Shown here: one piece after another, positions 16,791 to 25,124 of the stretch
How the letters are laid out: each line of letters opens with the position of its first letter
How positions within the stretch are numbered: the stretch's first letter is position 1
Origin: Nucisporomicrobium flavum
GTDB taxonomy: Bacteria > Actinomycetota > Actinomycetes > Mycobacteriales > Micromonosporaceae
Assembly (NCBI RefSeq): GCF_016464385.1
Contig: NZ_JADMLH010000001.1
Span: forward strand, 1-64,000
Direction of reading: 5' to 3'
DNA: 64,000 bases
Program-made: the position numbers and the translations under genes
Notes under the pieces: generated by a model
The model's database searches: none
Seen by the model: only the letters and a program-made list of their open reading frames with translations
What the model was told of the DNA's origin: nothing

Positions 16791-17642
16791 ATGATCACGC
16801 ACCACACCGCCGAGGTGAACGGCACGGTTCTGCACTACGTGGCCGCAGGGGATAGCGGCTCGCCGATCCTGCTGATCCACGGCTTCCCGGAGACCTGGTG
16901 GGCGTTCCACAAGCTCATCCCGCTGCTCGCGGAGAGCCACCGCGTCTTCGCCGTCGACCTTCGCGGCTTCGGAGACTCGCAGGCGGCGACGGACGGGCAC
17001 GACAGCGCCACCGCCGCCGAGGACCTGCACCAGCTGATCGGGCTGCTGGGTGTCGGCCCGGTCCACCTCACCGGGCAGGACATCGCCGGGGCCACGGTGT
17101 TCCGGCTGGCCACGGCGCACCCCGAGGACGTCCGGAGCCTCACCGCCGTCGAGATGGGCCTGCCGGGCTTCGGCCTGGAGGCGCTGGCCGACGTCACCCA
17201 CGGCGGCGCCTGGCACATCGGCGTGCTGGCTGCGCCCGGCATTCCCGAGCTGCTCCTGACCGGCCGCGAACGCGAATTCCTCGGCCGGTACGCGTTCCCC
17301 GCCATGACCGCGACCCCGGGCGCGATCACCGAGGCGGACCTCGAGGAGTTCGCCCGCACCTACGCCCGCCCGGACGGCTGGCGGGGCGCGAGCGGCCTGT
17401 ACCGCTCCATGCTGCGAGAGGGCGCCGAGATCCGAGCGCTCGCCGAGAGCCCCGGGCTACGTGTACCGGTCCTGGCGGTCGGCGCGGGCGGTGGCCCGTT
17501 CACGGCTGCGACCATGACCCAGGCCGCTTCCGGGGACGTCCGTACGGTCCAGCTCGACGGCGTCGGCCACTATGCCGCGATGGAGGCACCCGAGGCGCTC
17601 GCCGAGGCGGTCCTGGCCTTCGTCGGCGAAGTCGACCGATAG
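16791..17642 (+). CDS. Epoxide hydrolase-like alpha/beta hydrolase
   Basis: 283 residues from ATG 16791, with TTGGAGAG upstream; a TTG 12 bases earlier is in frame but less likely. The oxyanion HGxP motif is [10 protein letters not shown]. The nucleophile position is Asp ([12 protein letters not shown]), as in epoxide hydrolases and haloacetate/haloalkane dehalogenases rather than Ser esterases. The catalytic His is in [14 protein letters not shown] cap domain spans roughly residues 130-210. The likely reaction is hydrolysis of an epoxide or C-halogen bond. Control by the divergent MarR protein suggests a detoxification role; the substrate is unknown. Confidence 0.87.
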   Translation: MITHHTAEVNGTVLHYVAAGDSGSPILLIHGFPETWWAFHKLIPLLAESHRVFAVDLRGFGDSQAATDGHDSATAAEDLHQLIGLLGVGPVHLTGQDIAGATVFRLATAHPEDVRSLTAVEMGLPGFGLEALADVTHGGAWHIGVLAAPGIPELLLTGREREFLGRYAFPAMTATPGAITEADLEEFARTYARPDGWRGASGLYRSMLREGAEIRALAESPGLRVPVLAVGAGGGPFTAATMTQAASGDVRTVQLDGVGHYAAMEAPEALAEAVLAFVGEVDR

Positions 17643-17674
17643 GCGAGTCATCGTCGGCGAGAATCGACGTCACC

Positions 17675-17998
17675 ATGAGCGACCGGATCAGCATGCGCGG
17701 GCGGGACTGGCTCAGTGCCGTCCTGCGGGTGACCGCCGCCGTGGCCGTCACGCTGGCCTGCTGGTTCGGTGCGGCCAACGCCTTCCTCGCCGCGATTCTC
17801 CAGATTCATCCCTGGGCGGGCGAGGCCGAGCGGCGCGAGCTGGTCGTCGTCTATCTGCTGCTCACCGTGGTGGCGCTGATGGCCCCGGCCGTGGCGTGGC
17901 GGTTCCTCGTACCGGCGACCAGGTGGTGGAGCGCCGCCGTGCTGGCCGTGATCGCGCTGGTCGCGCTGGGTCTCGGCGTGGCGGTCGTGGTGCGCTGA
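17675..17998 (+). CDS. Small integral membrane protein, unknown
   Basis: 107 residues from ATG 17675. Three hydrophobic segments are visible at about 15-40 (LSAVLRVTAAVAVTLACWFG), 55-75 (LVVVYLLLTVVALMAPAVAW) and 83-105 (AAVLAVIALVALGLGVAVVV). No family was recognised. It follows the hydrolase by 32 bases on the same strand and could share its transcript. Confidence 0.7.
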   Translation: MSDRISMRGRDWLSAVLRVTAAVAVTLACWFGAANAFLAAILQIHPWAGEAERRELVVVYLLLTVVALMAPAVAWRFLVPATRWWSAAVLAVIALVALGLGVAVVVR

Positions 17999-18017
17999 GC
18001 GCCATCTGTTAACAACC

Positions 18018-18030
18018 CTTGATATTCAAG
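18018..18030. promoter_or_regulatory. Short inverted repeat upstream of the chitinase gene
   Basis: CTTGATATTCAAG at 18018-18030 has 5-bp arms and lies in a short AT-rich stretch that also contains GTTAAC and a second TCAAG at 18041-18045. It is placed about 60 bases before the chitinase start. A regulator site is possible; it does not match the GlcNAc/DasR consensus I would expect (TGGTCTAGACCA). Confidence 0.3.
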
Positions 18031-18088
18031 TTCACGAACGTCAAGATGTGGGGGACCTGCCTGGTCATCGATGCGTCAGGGAGTCGCC

Positions 18089-19438
18089 ATGAGCAAACGA
18101 CGGACCGTTCTCGCGCTGGTCACCGGCGCCGCGATGACCCTGGCGACGGCGGTGATCGCCGCCCCCGACGGCCTGGCCGCCGTGTCCGCCGCGCCGATGC
18201 GGGCGGCCGCCGTCGCCTGCTCCGCGCCGGTGTGGGCCGAGGGCAACACCTACACCGTGGGTACGCAGGTGACCTACGGCGGCCACCTCTACTCGGCGCT
18301 GGTCACCCACACCGCCTACGTGGGCGCCGACTGGAACCCGGCCGCCACCCCGTCGCTGTGGCGTGACCTGGGCGCCTGCACCGGCGGCACCACCCCGCCG
18401 ACGACGCCCCCGACCACCCCGCCGACGACGCCTCCCACCACACCCCCGACGACCCCGCCCACCACGCCGCCGCCGGGCAGCACCACCTGCGCGGTCAAGT
18501 CGAAGCCGGCGGGCAAGGTTCTCGTCGGCTACTGGGAGAACTGGGACGGCGCGAGCAACGGCGTGCACCCCGGCCTCGGCTGGGTGCCGGTCACCGACTC
18601 CCGGCTCAAGCAGCACGGCTACAACGTGCTCAACCTCGCCTTCCCGGTGATCCGCTCCGACGGCACGGTGCTCTGGGAGAACGGCATGGACGCCGGCGTG
18701 AAGGTCGCCACGCCCGCCGAGATGTGTACGGCCAAGGCGAACGGCGCGACGCTGCTCATGTCCATCGGCGGCGCGGCGGCCGGCATCGATCTCAGCTCCA
18801 GCGTCGTCGCGGACCATTTCGTGGCGACCATCGTGCCGATCCTGAAGCAGTACAACTTCGACGGCATCGACATCGACATCGAGACCGGGCTCTCCGGCAG
18901 TGGCAGCATCGGCACGCTGTCGGCGTCGCAGGCCAACCTGATCCGCATCATCGACGGCGTGCTCGCGCAGATGCCCTCGAACTTCGGCCTCACCATGGCG
19001 CCGGAGACCGCGTACGTCACCGGCGGCAGCGTCACGTACGGCTCGATCTGGGGCGCGTACCTGCCGATCATCAAGAAGTACGCGGACAACGGCCGGCTCT
19101 GGTGGCTGAACATGCAGTACTACAACGGCAGCATGTACGGCTGCGCCGGCGACTCGTACGCGGCCGGCACGGTCCAGGGCTTCGTGACGCAGACCCAGTG
19201 CCTGAACAACGGCCTGGTCATCCAGGGCACGACGATCCGGGTGCCGTACGACAAGCAGGTCCCCGGCCTCCCGGCGCAGCAGGGCGCGGGCGGGGGCTAC
19301 ATGAGCCCGGCGCTGGTGAGCCAGGCGTGGAACGGGCTGGGCGGCAACCTCAAAGGGCTGATGACCTGGTCGGCGAACTGGGACGGCTCGAAGGGCTGGA
19401 CCTTCGGCGACAACGTGAAGGCTCTGCAGGGCCGCTGA
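18089..19438 (+). CDS. Secreted GH18 chitinase with N-terminal CBM5/12
   Basis: 449 residues from ATG 18089, with AGGGA upstream; ATG 18071 is in frame but poorly placed. A signal peptide covers about residues 1-30. A CBM5/12 chitin-binding module follows (about 40-85: PVWAEGNTYTVGTQVTYGGH...DWNPAATPSLWRDLG), then a repetitive TTPP linker and the GH18 barrel. The DGIDIDIE motif carries the catalytic acid E265, with D residues positioned to assist the acetamido group. It hydrolyses beta-1,4 linkages in chitin outside the cell. MAPETAYVTGG and LMTWSANWDGS are further barrel landmarks. It is monocistronic and ends in a strong terminator. Confidence 0.95.
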   Translation: MSKRRTVLALVTGAAMTLATAVIAAPDGLAAVSAAPMRAAAVACSAPVWAEGNTYTVGTQVTYGGHLYSALVTHTAYVGADWNPAATPSLWRDLGACTGGTTPPTTPPTTPPTTPPTTPPTTPPTTPPPGSTTCAVKSKPAGKVLVGYWENWDGASNGVHPGLGWVPVTDSRLKQHGYNVLNLAFPVIRSDGTVLWENGMDAGVKVATPAEMCTAKANGATLLMSIGGAAAGIDLSSSVVADHFVATIVPILKQYNFDGIDIDIETGLSGSGSIGTLSASQANLIRIIDGVLAQMPSNFGLTMAPETAYVTGGSVTYGSIWGAYLPIIKKYADNGRLWWLNMQYYNGSMYGCAGDSYAAGTVQGFVTQTQCLNNGLVIQGTTIRVPYDKQVPGLPAQQGAGGGYMSPALVSQAWNGLGGNLKGLMTWSANWDGSKGWTFGDNVKALQGR

Positions 19439-19453
19439 CCTCCGTACCGCTGA

Positions 19454-19487
19454 AACGGCTCCCCGGGTGACCACCCGGGGAGCCGTT
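19454..19487 (+). terminator. Rho-independent terminator after chitinase gene
   Basis: A perfect 15-bp stem (arms 19454-19468 and 19473-19487) with a 4-base loop, followed by CTTT. It lies 15 bases after the chitinase stop codon. Confidence 0.9.
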
Positions 19488-19488
19488 C

Positions 19489-19517
19489 TTTGACTGTGAA
19501 ATAATTGCGGTGTCAAA
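19489..19517. promoter_or_regulatory. Inverted repeat upstream of the CE1758/CE1759 operon
   Basis: TTTGAC at 19489-19494 and GTCAAA at 19512-19517 form an inverted repeat with a 17-base AT-rich spacer that includes AAATAATT. It lies about 60 bases before the luciferase-like gene and could be a promoter (TTGACT as -35) or an operator. Confidence 0.4.
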
Positions 19518-19574
19518 GAGGTTGTGCGGGGCAAGTCCGGGACCGGTGGTCCCGACCGGAAGCTGGAGGACGTC

Positions 19575-20681
19575 ATGCAGTTCGGGATCTTCACCGTCGG
19601 CGACGTCACGCCCGACCCGACGACCGGGCGGGCGCCGACCGAGCACGAGCGGATCAAGGCGATGGTGACGATCGCCAAGAAGGCCGAGGAGGTCGGGCTG
19701 GACGTGTTCGCCACCGGCGAGCACCACAACGAGCCGTTCGTGCCGTCCTCGCCCACGACGATGCTCGGTTACATCGCCGCGCAGACGTCCACGCTGCTGC
19801 TGAGCACCTCGACCACGCTGATCACCACGAACGACCCGGTGAAGATCGCCGAGGACTACGCGATGCTGCAGCACCTCGCCGACGGCCGCGTCGACCTCAT
19901 GATGGGCCGCGGCAACACCGGGCCCGTGTACCCGTGGTTCGGCAAGGACATCCGCGCCGGGATCCCCCTGGCCATCGAGAACTACGCGCTGCTGCACAAG
20001 CTGTGGCGCGAGCACGTGGTCGACTGGAAGGGCAAGTACCGTACGCCGCTGCAGTCGTTCACCTCGACGCCGCGCCCGCTCGACGGGATCCCGCCGTTCG
20101 TCTGGCACGGCTCGATCCGCAGCCCCGAGATCGCCGAGCAGGCCGCGTACTACGGCGACGGCTTCTTCGCCAACCACATCTTCTGGCCGGCCTCGCACAC
20201 CCAGCGGATGATCGCGCTCTACCGCGAGCGCTGGGCCCACTACGGCCACGGCGGCGCCGACCAGGCGATCGTCGGCCTCGGCGGTCAGGTCTTCATCCGC
20301 CCCAACAGCCAGGACGCGGTCAAGGAATTCCGGCCGTACTTCGACAACGCGCCGGTCTACGGCCACGGCCCGTCGCTCGAGGACTTCACCCGCGAGACGC
20401 CGCTCACCGTCGGCAGCCCGCAGCAGGTCATCGACCGTACGCTCGGCTTCCGCGAGTACGTCGGCGACTACCAGCGCCAGCTGTTCCTGATGGACCACGC
20501 CGGGCTGCCGCTCAAGACCGTCCTCGAGCAGCTCGACCTGCTCGGCGAGGAGGTCGTACCGGTGCTCCGCAAGGAGTTCGCGGCGCTCAAGCCGGCACAC
20601 GTCCCCGACGCCCCCACCCACGCTTCGCTGCTCGCCGCCCGTGCGGCCGCGTCCGACCAGCAGGAGGTTCCGGTCGCATGA
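19575..20681 (+). CDS. CE1758-family FMN-dependent luciferase-like monooxygenase
   Basis: 368 residues from ATG 19575, with CTGGAGGA upstream. It is a luciferase-like (LLM) TIM-barrel flavoprotein: MQFGIFTVGDVTPDPTTG, TGEHHNEPFVPSS, LATSTTLITTNDP-like LLSTSTTLITTNDPVKIAED, and GRVDLMMGRGNTGPVYPWFG are hallmarks of the CE1758 subfamily. It would use reduced FMN and O2 to oxidise an unknown substrate. The next gene, overlapping by 4 bases, encodes a CE1759-family FMN reductase, the regular partner of this subfamily, so the pair is a two-component monooxygenase. Confidence 0.92.
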   Translation: MQFGIFTVGDVTPDPTTGRAPTEHERIKAMVTIAKKAEEVGLDVFATGEHHNEPFVPSSPTTMLGYIAAQTSTLLLSTSTTLITTNDPVKIAEDYAMLQHLADGRVDLMMGRGNTGPVYPWFGKDIRAGIPLAIENYALLHKLWREHVVDWKGKYRTPLQSFTSTPRPLDGIPPFVWHGSIRSPEIAEQAAYYGDGFFANHIFWPASHTQRMIALYRERWAHYGHGGADQAIVGLGGQVFIRPNSQDAVKEFRPYFDNAPVYGHGPSLEDFTRETPLTVGSPQQVIDRTLGFREYVGDYQRQLFLMDHAGLPLKTVLEQLDLLGEEVVPVLRKEFAALKPAHVPDAPTHASLLAARAAASDQQEVPVA

Positions 20682-21283
20682 CCGAGCGCACCCTCGTCGT
20701 CGTCACCGCGGGGCTCAGCCAGCCCTCCTCCACCCGCCTGCTCGCGGACCGGCTGTCCGCGGCGGCGGTGGAGCAGGCCGCCACGCTCGGCGTCGACCTC
20801 GCCGTCCGCGTCGTCGAGCTCCGCGACGTCGCCCACGACCTGATGGACCACCTGCTCACCGGCTTCCCGCCGGCGCAGCTCCGCGAGGCGCTGGACGCGG
20901 TCGCGGCGGCGGACGGCCTGATCGCCGTGTCCCCGATCTTCAACGCCTCGTACAGCGGGCTGTTCAAGTCGTTCTTCGACGTGGTCGAGAAGGACGCGCT
21001 GCGGGACAAGCCGGTGCTGCTCGCCGCGACCGGTGGCACGGCGCGGCACTCGCTCGCCCTGGAGCACGCGATGCGGCCGATGTTCGCGTACCTGCGGGCG
21101 GCCACCGTCGCGACGCCGGTGTTCGCGGCATCCGAGGACTGGGGTGGCGAGGACGAGCTGCGTACGCGCATCGACCGCGCCGCCGGGGAACTCGCCCGCG
21201 AGATCGGCCGCCGCGAGCCCGCCCGGGTCACCGACCCGTTCGCGCTGACGACGTCGTTCGAGGAGCTGCTCGCGGGAAACTGA
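20678..21283 (+). CDS. CE1759-family NAD(P)H-dependent FMN reductase
   Basis: 201 residues from ATG 20678, in an ATGA overlap with the monooxygenase gene. It has a flavodoxin-like fold: TLVVVTAGLSQPSSTRLLAD is the phosphate loop, AVAAADGLIAVSPIFNASYSGLFKSFFDVV is the NADPH-FMN reductase core, and PVLLAATGGTARHSLALEHAMRPMF is characteristic of the CE1759 group. It should supply reduced FMN to the adjacent luciferase-like enzyme in the cytoplasm. Confidence 0.92.
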   Translation: MTERTLVVVTAGLSQPSSTRLLADRLSAAAVEQAATLGVDLAVRVVELRDVAHDLMDHLLTGFPPAQLREALDAVAAADGLIAVSPIFNASYSGLFKSFFDVVEKDALRDKPVLLAATGGTARHSLALEHAMRPMFAYLRAATVATPVFAASEDWGGEDELRTRIDRAAGELAREIGRREPARVTDPFALTTSFEELLAGN

Positions 21284-21324
21284 GCGTTTTCGGGGTACTG
21301 GTACCGGGACCGACAGGGGGAGAC

Positions 21325-21897
21325 ATGGCGGAGATCGTGCTGGTCCGGCACGGGCAGACCGAGTGGAGTGCGGCCGGCAAGCACACCTCGTACACGGATC
21401 TGGACTTGACCGCGACCGGGAGGCAGCAGGCCCGCGAGGCCGGCAAGCGGCTGCAGGGCCGCACGTTCGCCGCCGTGATCTCGAGCCCGTGCCGGCGGGC
21501 CCTGCGCACCGCCGAGCTCGCCGGGCTGACGGTCACCGAGACCACCGAGGACCTCGCCGAGTGGAACTACGGCGAGTACGAGGGCATCACCACCCCGGAG
21601 ATCCGCGAGACCCGCCCCGGCTGGTCGCTCTGGACCGACGGCTGCCCCGGCGGCGAGTCCCCGGAGCAGGTGGGGGAGCGGCTCGACCGGGTGCTCGCCC
21701 GGGCCCGCGAGCTGCTGGACGGCGGCGACGTCGCGCTGATCGCCCACGGACACAGCCTGCGCGTCGCGGGCGCCCGGTGGATCGGGCTGCCGCCCAGCGG
21801 CGGCGGCCTGCTGAAGCTGGACACGGCGACGCTGTGCACGCTCGGCTTCGACCACGGCACTCCGGCCATCGACACCTGGAACGCCCCGGCCACCTGA
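21325..21897 (+). CDS. Histidine phosphatase family protein
   Basis: 190 residues from ATG 21325, with CAGGGGGAGAC upstream. The catalytic RHG motif (VLVRHGQTEWS) carries the phospho-accepting His. SSPCRRALRTAEL supplies the second Arg, and the late His is in IAHGHSLRVAGARW. The general acid Glu is probably in DLAEWNYGEYEG. This makes it a small cytosolic phosphatase of the phosphoglycerate-mutase-like superfamily; the substrate cannot be told. It follows the flavin operon by about 40 bases. Confidence 0.92.
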   Translation: MAEIVLVRHGQTEWSAAGKHTSYTDLDLTATGRQQAREAGKRLQGRTFAAVISSPCRRALRTAELAGLTVTETTEDLAEWNYGEYEGITTPEIRETRPGWSLWTDGCPGGESPEQVGERLDRVLARARELLDGGDVALIAHGHSLRVAGARWIGLPPSGGGLLKLDTATLCTLGFDHGTPAIDTWNAPAT

Positions 21898-21936
21898 CAG
21901 GGGTGGCTTTTCCGCCCGGCCGGGTAATGCGGGCCT

Positions 21937-22464
21937 GTGGGAACGGGTCTGATCACCGTGGGGCACGGCACCGCCGGGCAGCAGGAGCTCACGTCGCTGC
22001 TGCGCGGCGCGGACGTGCACCTGCTCGTCGACGTCCGCCGCTTTCCCGGCAGCCGGGCGCATCCGCACGTCGGCCGGGACGCCCTGGAGCGGTGGCTGCC
22101 CGAGGCCGGGATCTCCTACCGCTGGGAACCGCGGCTCGGTGGCCGGCGTTCCGCACCGGCTGACTCGCCGGACGTGTGGTGGCAGGTCCCGGCGTTCCGC
22201 GGGTACGCGGCGTACATGCGGACGCCGGAGTTCCTGGCGGGGGCCGACGCGCTGGTGGCCGAGGCCGAGACCGTCCGCACCGCGGTGATGTGCAGCGAGA
22301 CGCTGTGGTGGCGCTGTCACCGGCGCATGCTGTCGGACCACCTGGTGCTGATCCGCGGGCTGGCCGTCGACCACCTCGACCACCGTGGCGCGCTCAGCGC
22401 CCACCGCGTGGCGGCGGGAGCGCGGACGGCCTGCGAGGGTTTGCTGGTCTACGACGCCGGCTGA
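21937..22464 (+). CDS. DUF488 domain protein
   Basis: 175 residues from GTG 21937. Family blocks: LITVGHGTAGQQELTSLL, LLVDVRRFPGSRAHPHVGRDAL, GISYRWEPRLGGRR, FRGYAAYMRTPEF, AVMCSETLWWRCHRRMLSDHLV. The conserved Cys and the WWRCHR segment resemble a possible catalytic or metal site, but DUF488 has no established function. A TAATGC hexamer at 21925-21930 lies six bases before the start, suggesting leaderless translation. It converges with the next gene with only 2 bases between stops. Confidence 0.92.
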   Translation: MGTGLITVGHGTAGQQELTSLLRGADVHLLVDVRRFPGSRAHPHVGRDALERWLPEAGISYRWEPRLGGRRSAPADSPDVWWQVPAFRGYAAYMRTPEFLAGADALVAEAETVRTAVMCSETLWWRCHRRMLSDHLVLIRGLAVDHLDHRGALSAHRVAAGARTACEGLLVYDAG

Positions 22465-22466
22465 GC

Positions 22467-23042
22467 TCAGGCGGCCGTCCAGAACGGGTCGCGGCCGATG
22501 AAGCCGATCAGCCGGGTCTGCGCGTCCGCGTCCGCCGGGACGGGTACGCGGGGCCCGTACTGGCCGGAGGCGCGCAACATCTCGTCCAGCGGCTCCATCC
22601 CGGCCAGCAGCATCGCGCAGAACTCGGGGTCGAGGCGGTCGTCCTGGCCGGTCGCGCGGGCCAGGTCCCAGGTGTGCAGGAACACGTCGGTGGTGTAGAA
22701 CCGGTCGATCGCCTGGTCCAGCGGGAGCTCGCCGATGTGCGGGTTGGACAGCGTGCGGGCCGGGGTCGCCGGGTCGTCCAGCACGGCCTGTACCACGTCG
22801 CAGTGCGCCTGCCAGGCGGCGGCCGGGCCGGCGTCCACGTCCGGGACGGCGGGCAGGCGCACGTCGGAGCCGCCGGCGAGCAGCGCGGGCAGCCACTCGA
22901 CGAGGTGGCGGACGACGTCACGCGCCTTCCAGCCGGCGACCGGTGCGTCCGCGTCCCAGTTCTTCGCGGCCCGGACCCGGTCGGTGAACGTACCGGTGAT
23001 CTGGCGGTGCCGGTCCGCGGGACCGAGGTCAGAGAGCGCCAT
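22467..23042 (-). CDS. TIGR03086-family metal-binding protein (DinB/MDMPI-like)
   Basis: 191 residues from ATG 23042. The four-helix DinB-like fold is suggested by the N-terminal helix (ADRHRQITGTFTDRVRAA), the WKARDVVRHLVEWLPALL helix with a likely metal-ligand His, and the FLHTWDLARATGQDDRLDPE motif, whose His and Asp complete the site. Related proteins include mycothiol-dependent maleylpyruvate isomerases. It ends a three-gene operon with ArsR and SRPBCC genes and overlaps the SRPBCC gene by 14 bases. Confidence 0.88.
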   Translation of the reverse strand: MALSDLGPADRHRQITGTFTDRVRAAKNWDADAPVAGWKARDVVRHLVEWLPALLAGGSDVRLPAVPDVDAGPAAAWQAHCDVVQAVLDDPATPARTLSNPHIGELPLDQAIDRFYTTDVFLHTWDLARATGQDDRLDPEFCAMLLAGMEPLDEMLRASGQYGPRVPVPADADAQTRLIGFIGRDPFWTAA

Positions 23043-23496
23043 GGGTGAGCAACCTTTCGAGTTTGGTGTATCCGTCGTTGAGCCCGGTCTCCATGCCGCT
23101 CCTCAGCCAGGCGTCGCGGCCCTCGAAGGTGTCCAGCAGGGATTGGGTGCGCAGCCGCGTACGGCCGGTGCCCAGGTCCTCGAACCACAGCGTCTCGAGC
23201 GCCACCCCGTCGGGCTCGGCCTCGTAGGTGAACGTCTGCACGATCCGGTCGGCGCGGATGTCGTGGAAGCAGCCGCGGAACGCGTATTGCTCGTCGCCTC
23301 GCTCGGAGACGTAGCGGAAGCTGCCGCCGGGACGGGCGTCCCAGTGGTCGACGCGCGTGCGCAGGCTGTCCGGGCCGACCCAGCGCACGAACAGCTCCGG
23401 GTCGGTGTGCGCGCGCAGCAACTGCGCCGGGGTGGCCGTGAAGTCGCGGGTGATGCGGATGACCGGAAGCGTGGGGTCCGCCTCGATGCTCGTCAT
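23029..23496 (-). CDS. SRPBCC (AHSA1-like) family protein
   Basis: 155 residues from ATG 23496, overlapping the ArsR stop (ATGA). It has the START/AHSA1 pattern: VIRITRDFTATPAQLLRAHTDPELFVRWVGP, RPGGSFRYV, and LRTQSLLDTFEGRDAWLRSGMETGLNDGYTKLERLL. The hydrophobic-cavity fold binds small lipophilic ligands. The ArsR-SRPBCC pairing is widespread in actinobacteria; a ligand-sequestration or sensing role has been suggested but the substrate is unknown. Confidence 0.9.
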   Translation of the reverse strand: MTSIEADPTLPVIRITRDFTATPAQLLRAHTDPELFVRWVGPDSLRTRVDHWDARPGGSFRYVSERGDEQYAFRGCFHDIRADRIVQTFTYEAEPDGVALETLWFEDLGTGRTRLRTQSLLDTFEGRDAWLRSGMETGLNDGYTKLERLLTHGAL

Positions 23497-23834
23497 GGCT
23501 GGTCCTCCTCGTCCTCGGTCATCGCCGCCAGGACCGTGTCGAGGCGCTGGTACCGCTCCTCGGCCCGGCGGCGGTACCGCTCAATCCACTCGTCGAGCAG
23601 GTCCAGCGCCGCGGTCTCCAGATGCACCGGGCGTGGTTGCGGCCCCGGCGGCCGGCGCACCACGCCGGCGTCCTCGAGCACCCGGAGATGCTTGTACACC
23701 GCCTGCAGGCTCATCCGGTACGGCTCGGCGAGCTGGTTGACGGTGGCGTCGGCGACCGAGAGCCGCGCGACCATGTCGCGGCGGGTCGGGTCGGCCAGCG
23801 CGGAGAAGACCTTGGACAGGGTGTCGAGCGGCAT
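23493..23834 (-). CDS. ArsR-family winged-helix regulator
   Basis: 113 residues from ATG 23834; a TTG 18 bases upstream is in frame. LSKVFSALADPTRRDMVARL and ATVNQLAEPYRMSLQAVYKHLRVLEDAGVV form the winged helix. There are no cysteines or histidine clusters typical of metal sensors, so it belongs to the metal-independent branch that usually sits with SRPBCC genes. It is first gene of the operon that continues with SRPBCC and TIGR03086 genes. Upstream, GTTTCAAC and GTTTAAAC (23846-23871) repeat half-sites that may be its operator. Confidence 0.9.
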   Translation of the reverse strand: MPLDTLSKVFSALADPTRRDMVARLSVADATVNQLAEPYRMSLQAVYKHLRVLEDAGVVRRPPGPQPRPVHLETAALDLLDEWIERYRRRAEERYQRLDTVLAAMTEDEEDQP

Positions 23835-23910
23835 CTGACGTGCTCGTTTCAACTGATTGGTTTAAACGAACCGTAGCCCTGTGCGCCGCCCTGGTCAAGG
23901 ACCCGCGCGG

Positions 23911-25035
23911 CTACGACGGAATGGCATGCGCGGCGCCCGCCGCGGCGACGATGGCCGCCCGCAGCCGGCTCGCGGCGTCCAGGCGCGCGCCCGTCAGCGC
24001 CGGCAGTGCCGTCGTCGCCGCGGCCCGGATCGCCACCTTCCGGGGGCCGCCTGCGAAGCCGGCGCGGACCGCGTCGAGGATCGCCTCGTTGCCGCCCCAC
24101 GGCCCGCCGACGACGACCGCGGCCGGATCGGCCAGCGCGACCAGGGCAGCGATGACCCCGCCGAGCGCCCGGCCGAGGGCCTCCCGCAGCGGTGGCGACG
24201 CCGTGGCGGCGGACAGCAGGCGGTCGACGTCGATGGCGGCCGAGCCGGGCCGGTGCAGTCCGAGCTCGGCGAACACGCCGGTCAGCGGCATGGCGCGGCC
24301 CTGCGGGCCGGTGGTGACCAGGTGCGCGATCTCGCCGGCCAGACCCGTGGCGCCGCGGCGCACCTCGCCGTCGCTGACCAGCGCGCAGCCCAGGCCCTCG
24401 CCCAGGTAGAGGTAGGCGAAGTCGGCGAGCGGTGGATTCGCCGCGGCGCGTTCGGCCTGCGCGGCCCAGTTGACGTCGTTGTCGACCGCGACCGGGCCGG
24501 TCACGTACGGCGCGAGCACCGTGACGGGATCGAGCTCGCCCACGAGGAACGGCGCGTCCGGCAGCTGGACGAGCCGCCCGGTGGCCCGGTCGACGGGGTC
24601 GGCGGCGCTGACCACCGCCAGCCGCGGCGGTGCCGGGGCCCGGGTGGCGGCGTCCGCGGCGACGGTGCGCACCGCGGCGGCGACCTGGGCGGGGCGGGCG
24701 GGCCTGCTGATCTCCTGCTCGGCGCGGGCGGCCACCTCGCCGTACGCGTCGACGGCCTCGGCGATGACGCCTTCCGGGCCGATGCCGACCGCGAGCGCCG
24801 TGCCGACGTCCTGCCGGAGCGCGTAATAGGACCCGACCCGCCCGCGCCCGCGCCCACCGGCGGTGCGTTCCCCGGTGTCCGCGATCAAGCCGGCGTCGGT
24901 GAGGCGGCGCACGCTCTCGCCCGCCGTGGGCTTGGAGATGCCGATCAGCACGGCCAGCTCGGCGCGGGTCAGGCGGCGGTGCTCCATGAGCGTGCGCAGG
25001 ACGCGTTCGTCGGTCGTCGCGCGTACGAGGTCCAC
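23911..25035 (-). CDS. ROK-family transcriptional regulator
   Basis: 374 residues from GTG 25035. The N-terminal winged helix (VLRTLMEHRRLTRAELAVLIGISKPT) is followed by a ROK sugar-kinase-like domain with the PVAVDNDVNWAAQAE and LYLGEGLGCALVSDG motifs. The usual ROK zinc site (a HxxxxxxxxxCxCGxxGC motif) is replaced by HLVTTGPQGRAMPLTGVF, which has no cysteines, so sugar sensing may be altered. It is divergent from the DUF1479 gene and a widely spaced inverted repeat lies between them. The probable role is a repressor of that gene. Confidence 0.88.
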   Translation of the reverse strand: MDLVRATTDERVLRTLMEHRRLTRAELAVLIGISKPTAGESVRRLTDAGLIADTGERTAGGRGRGRVGSYYALRQDVGTALAVGIGPEGVIAEAVDAYGEVAARAEQEISRPARPAQVAAAVRTVAADAATRAPAPPRLAVVSAADPVDRATGRLVQLPDAPFLVGELDPVTVLAPYVTGPVAVDNDVNWAAQAERAAANPPLADFAYLYLGEGLGCALVSDGEVRRGATGLAGEIAHLVTTGPQGRAMPLTGVFAELGLHRPGSAAIDVDRLLSAATASPPLREALGRALGGVIAALVALADPAAVVVGGPWGGNEAILDAVRAGFAGGPRKVAIRAAATTALPALTGARLDAASRLRAAIVAAAGAAHAIPS

Positions 25036-25042
25036 GTGCCGA

Positions 25043-25114
25043 TTCTAGTCAGGGCTCTTGCCTGGAAAGCGCGGCGCGCCGTACAGTCGTTCAAGTAAGG
25101 AGAGCTGACTAGAA
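25043..25114. promoter_or_regulatory. Distant inverted repeat between ROK regulator and DUF1479 genes
   Basis: TTCTAGTCAG at 25043-25052 and CTGACTAGAA at 25105-25114 are exact inverted copies, with centres 62 bp apart (about six helical turns). One lies just before the ROK start and the other just before the DUF1479 ribosome site, so a looped or double-site repressor could shut both genes. Confidence 0.65.
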
Positions 25115-25124
25115 GGAGCCGCCC

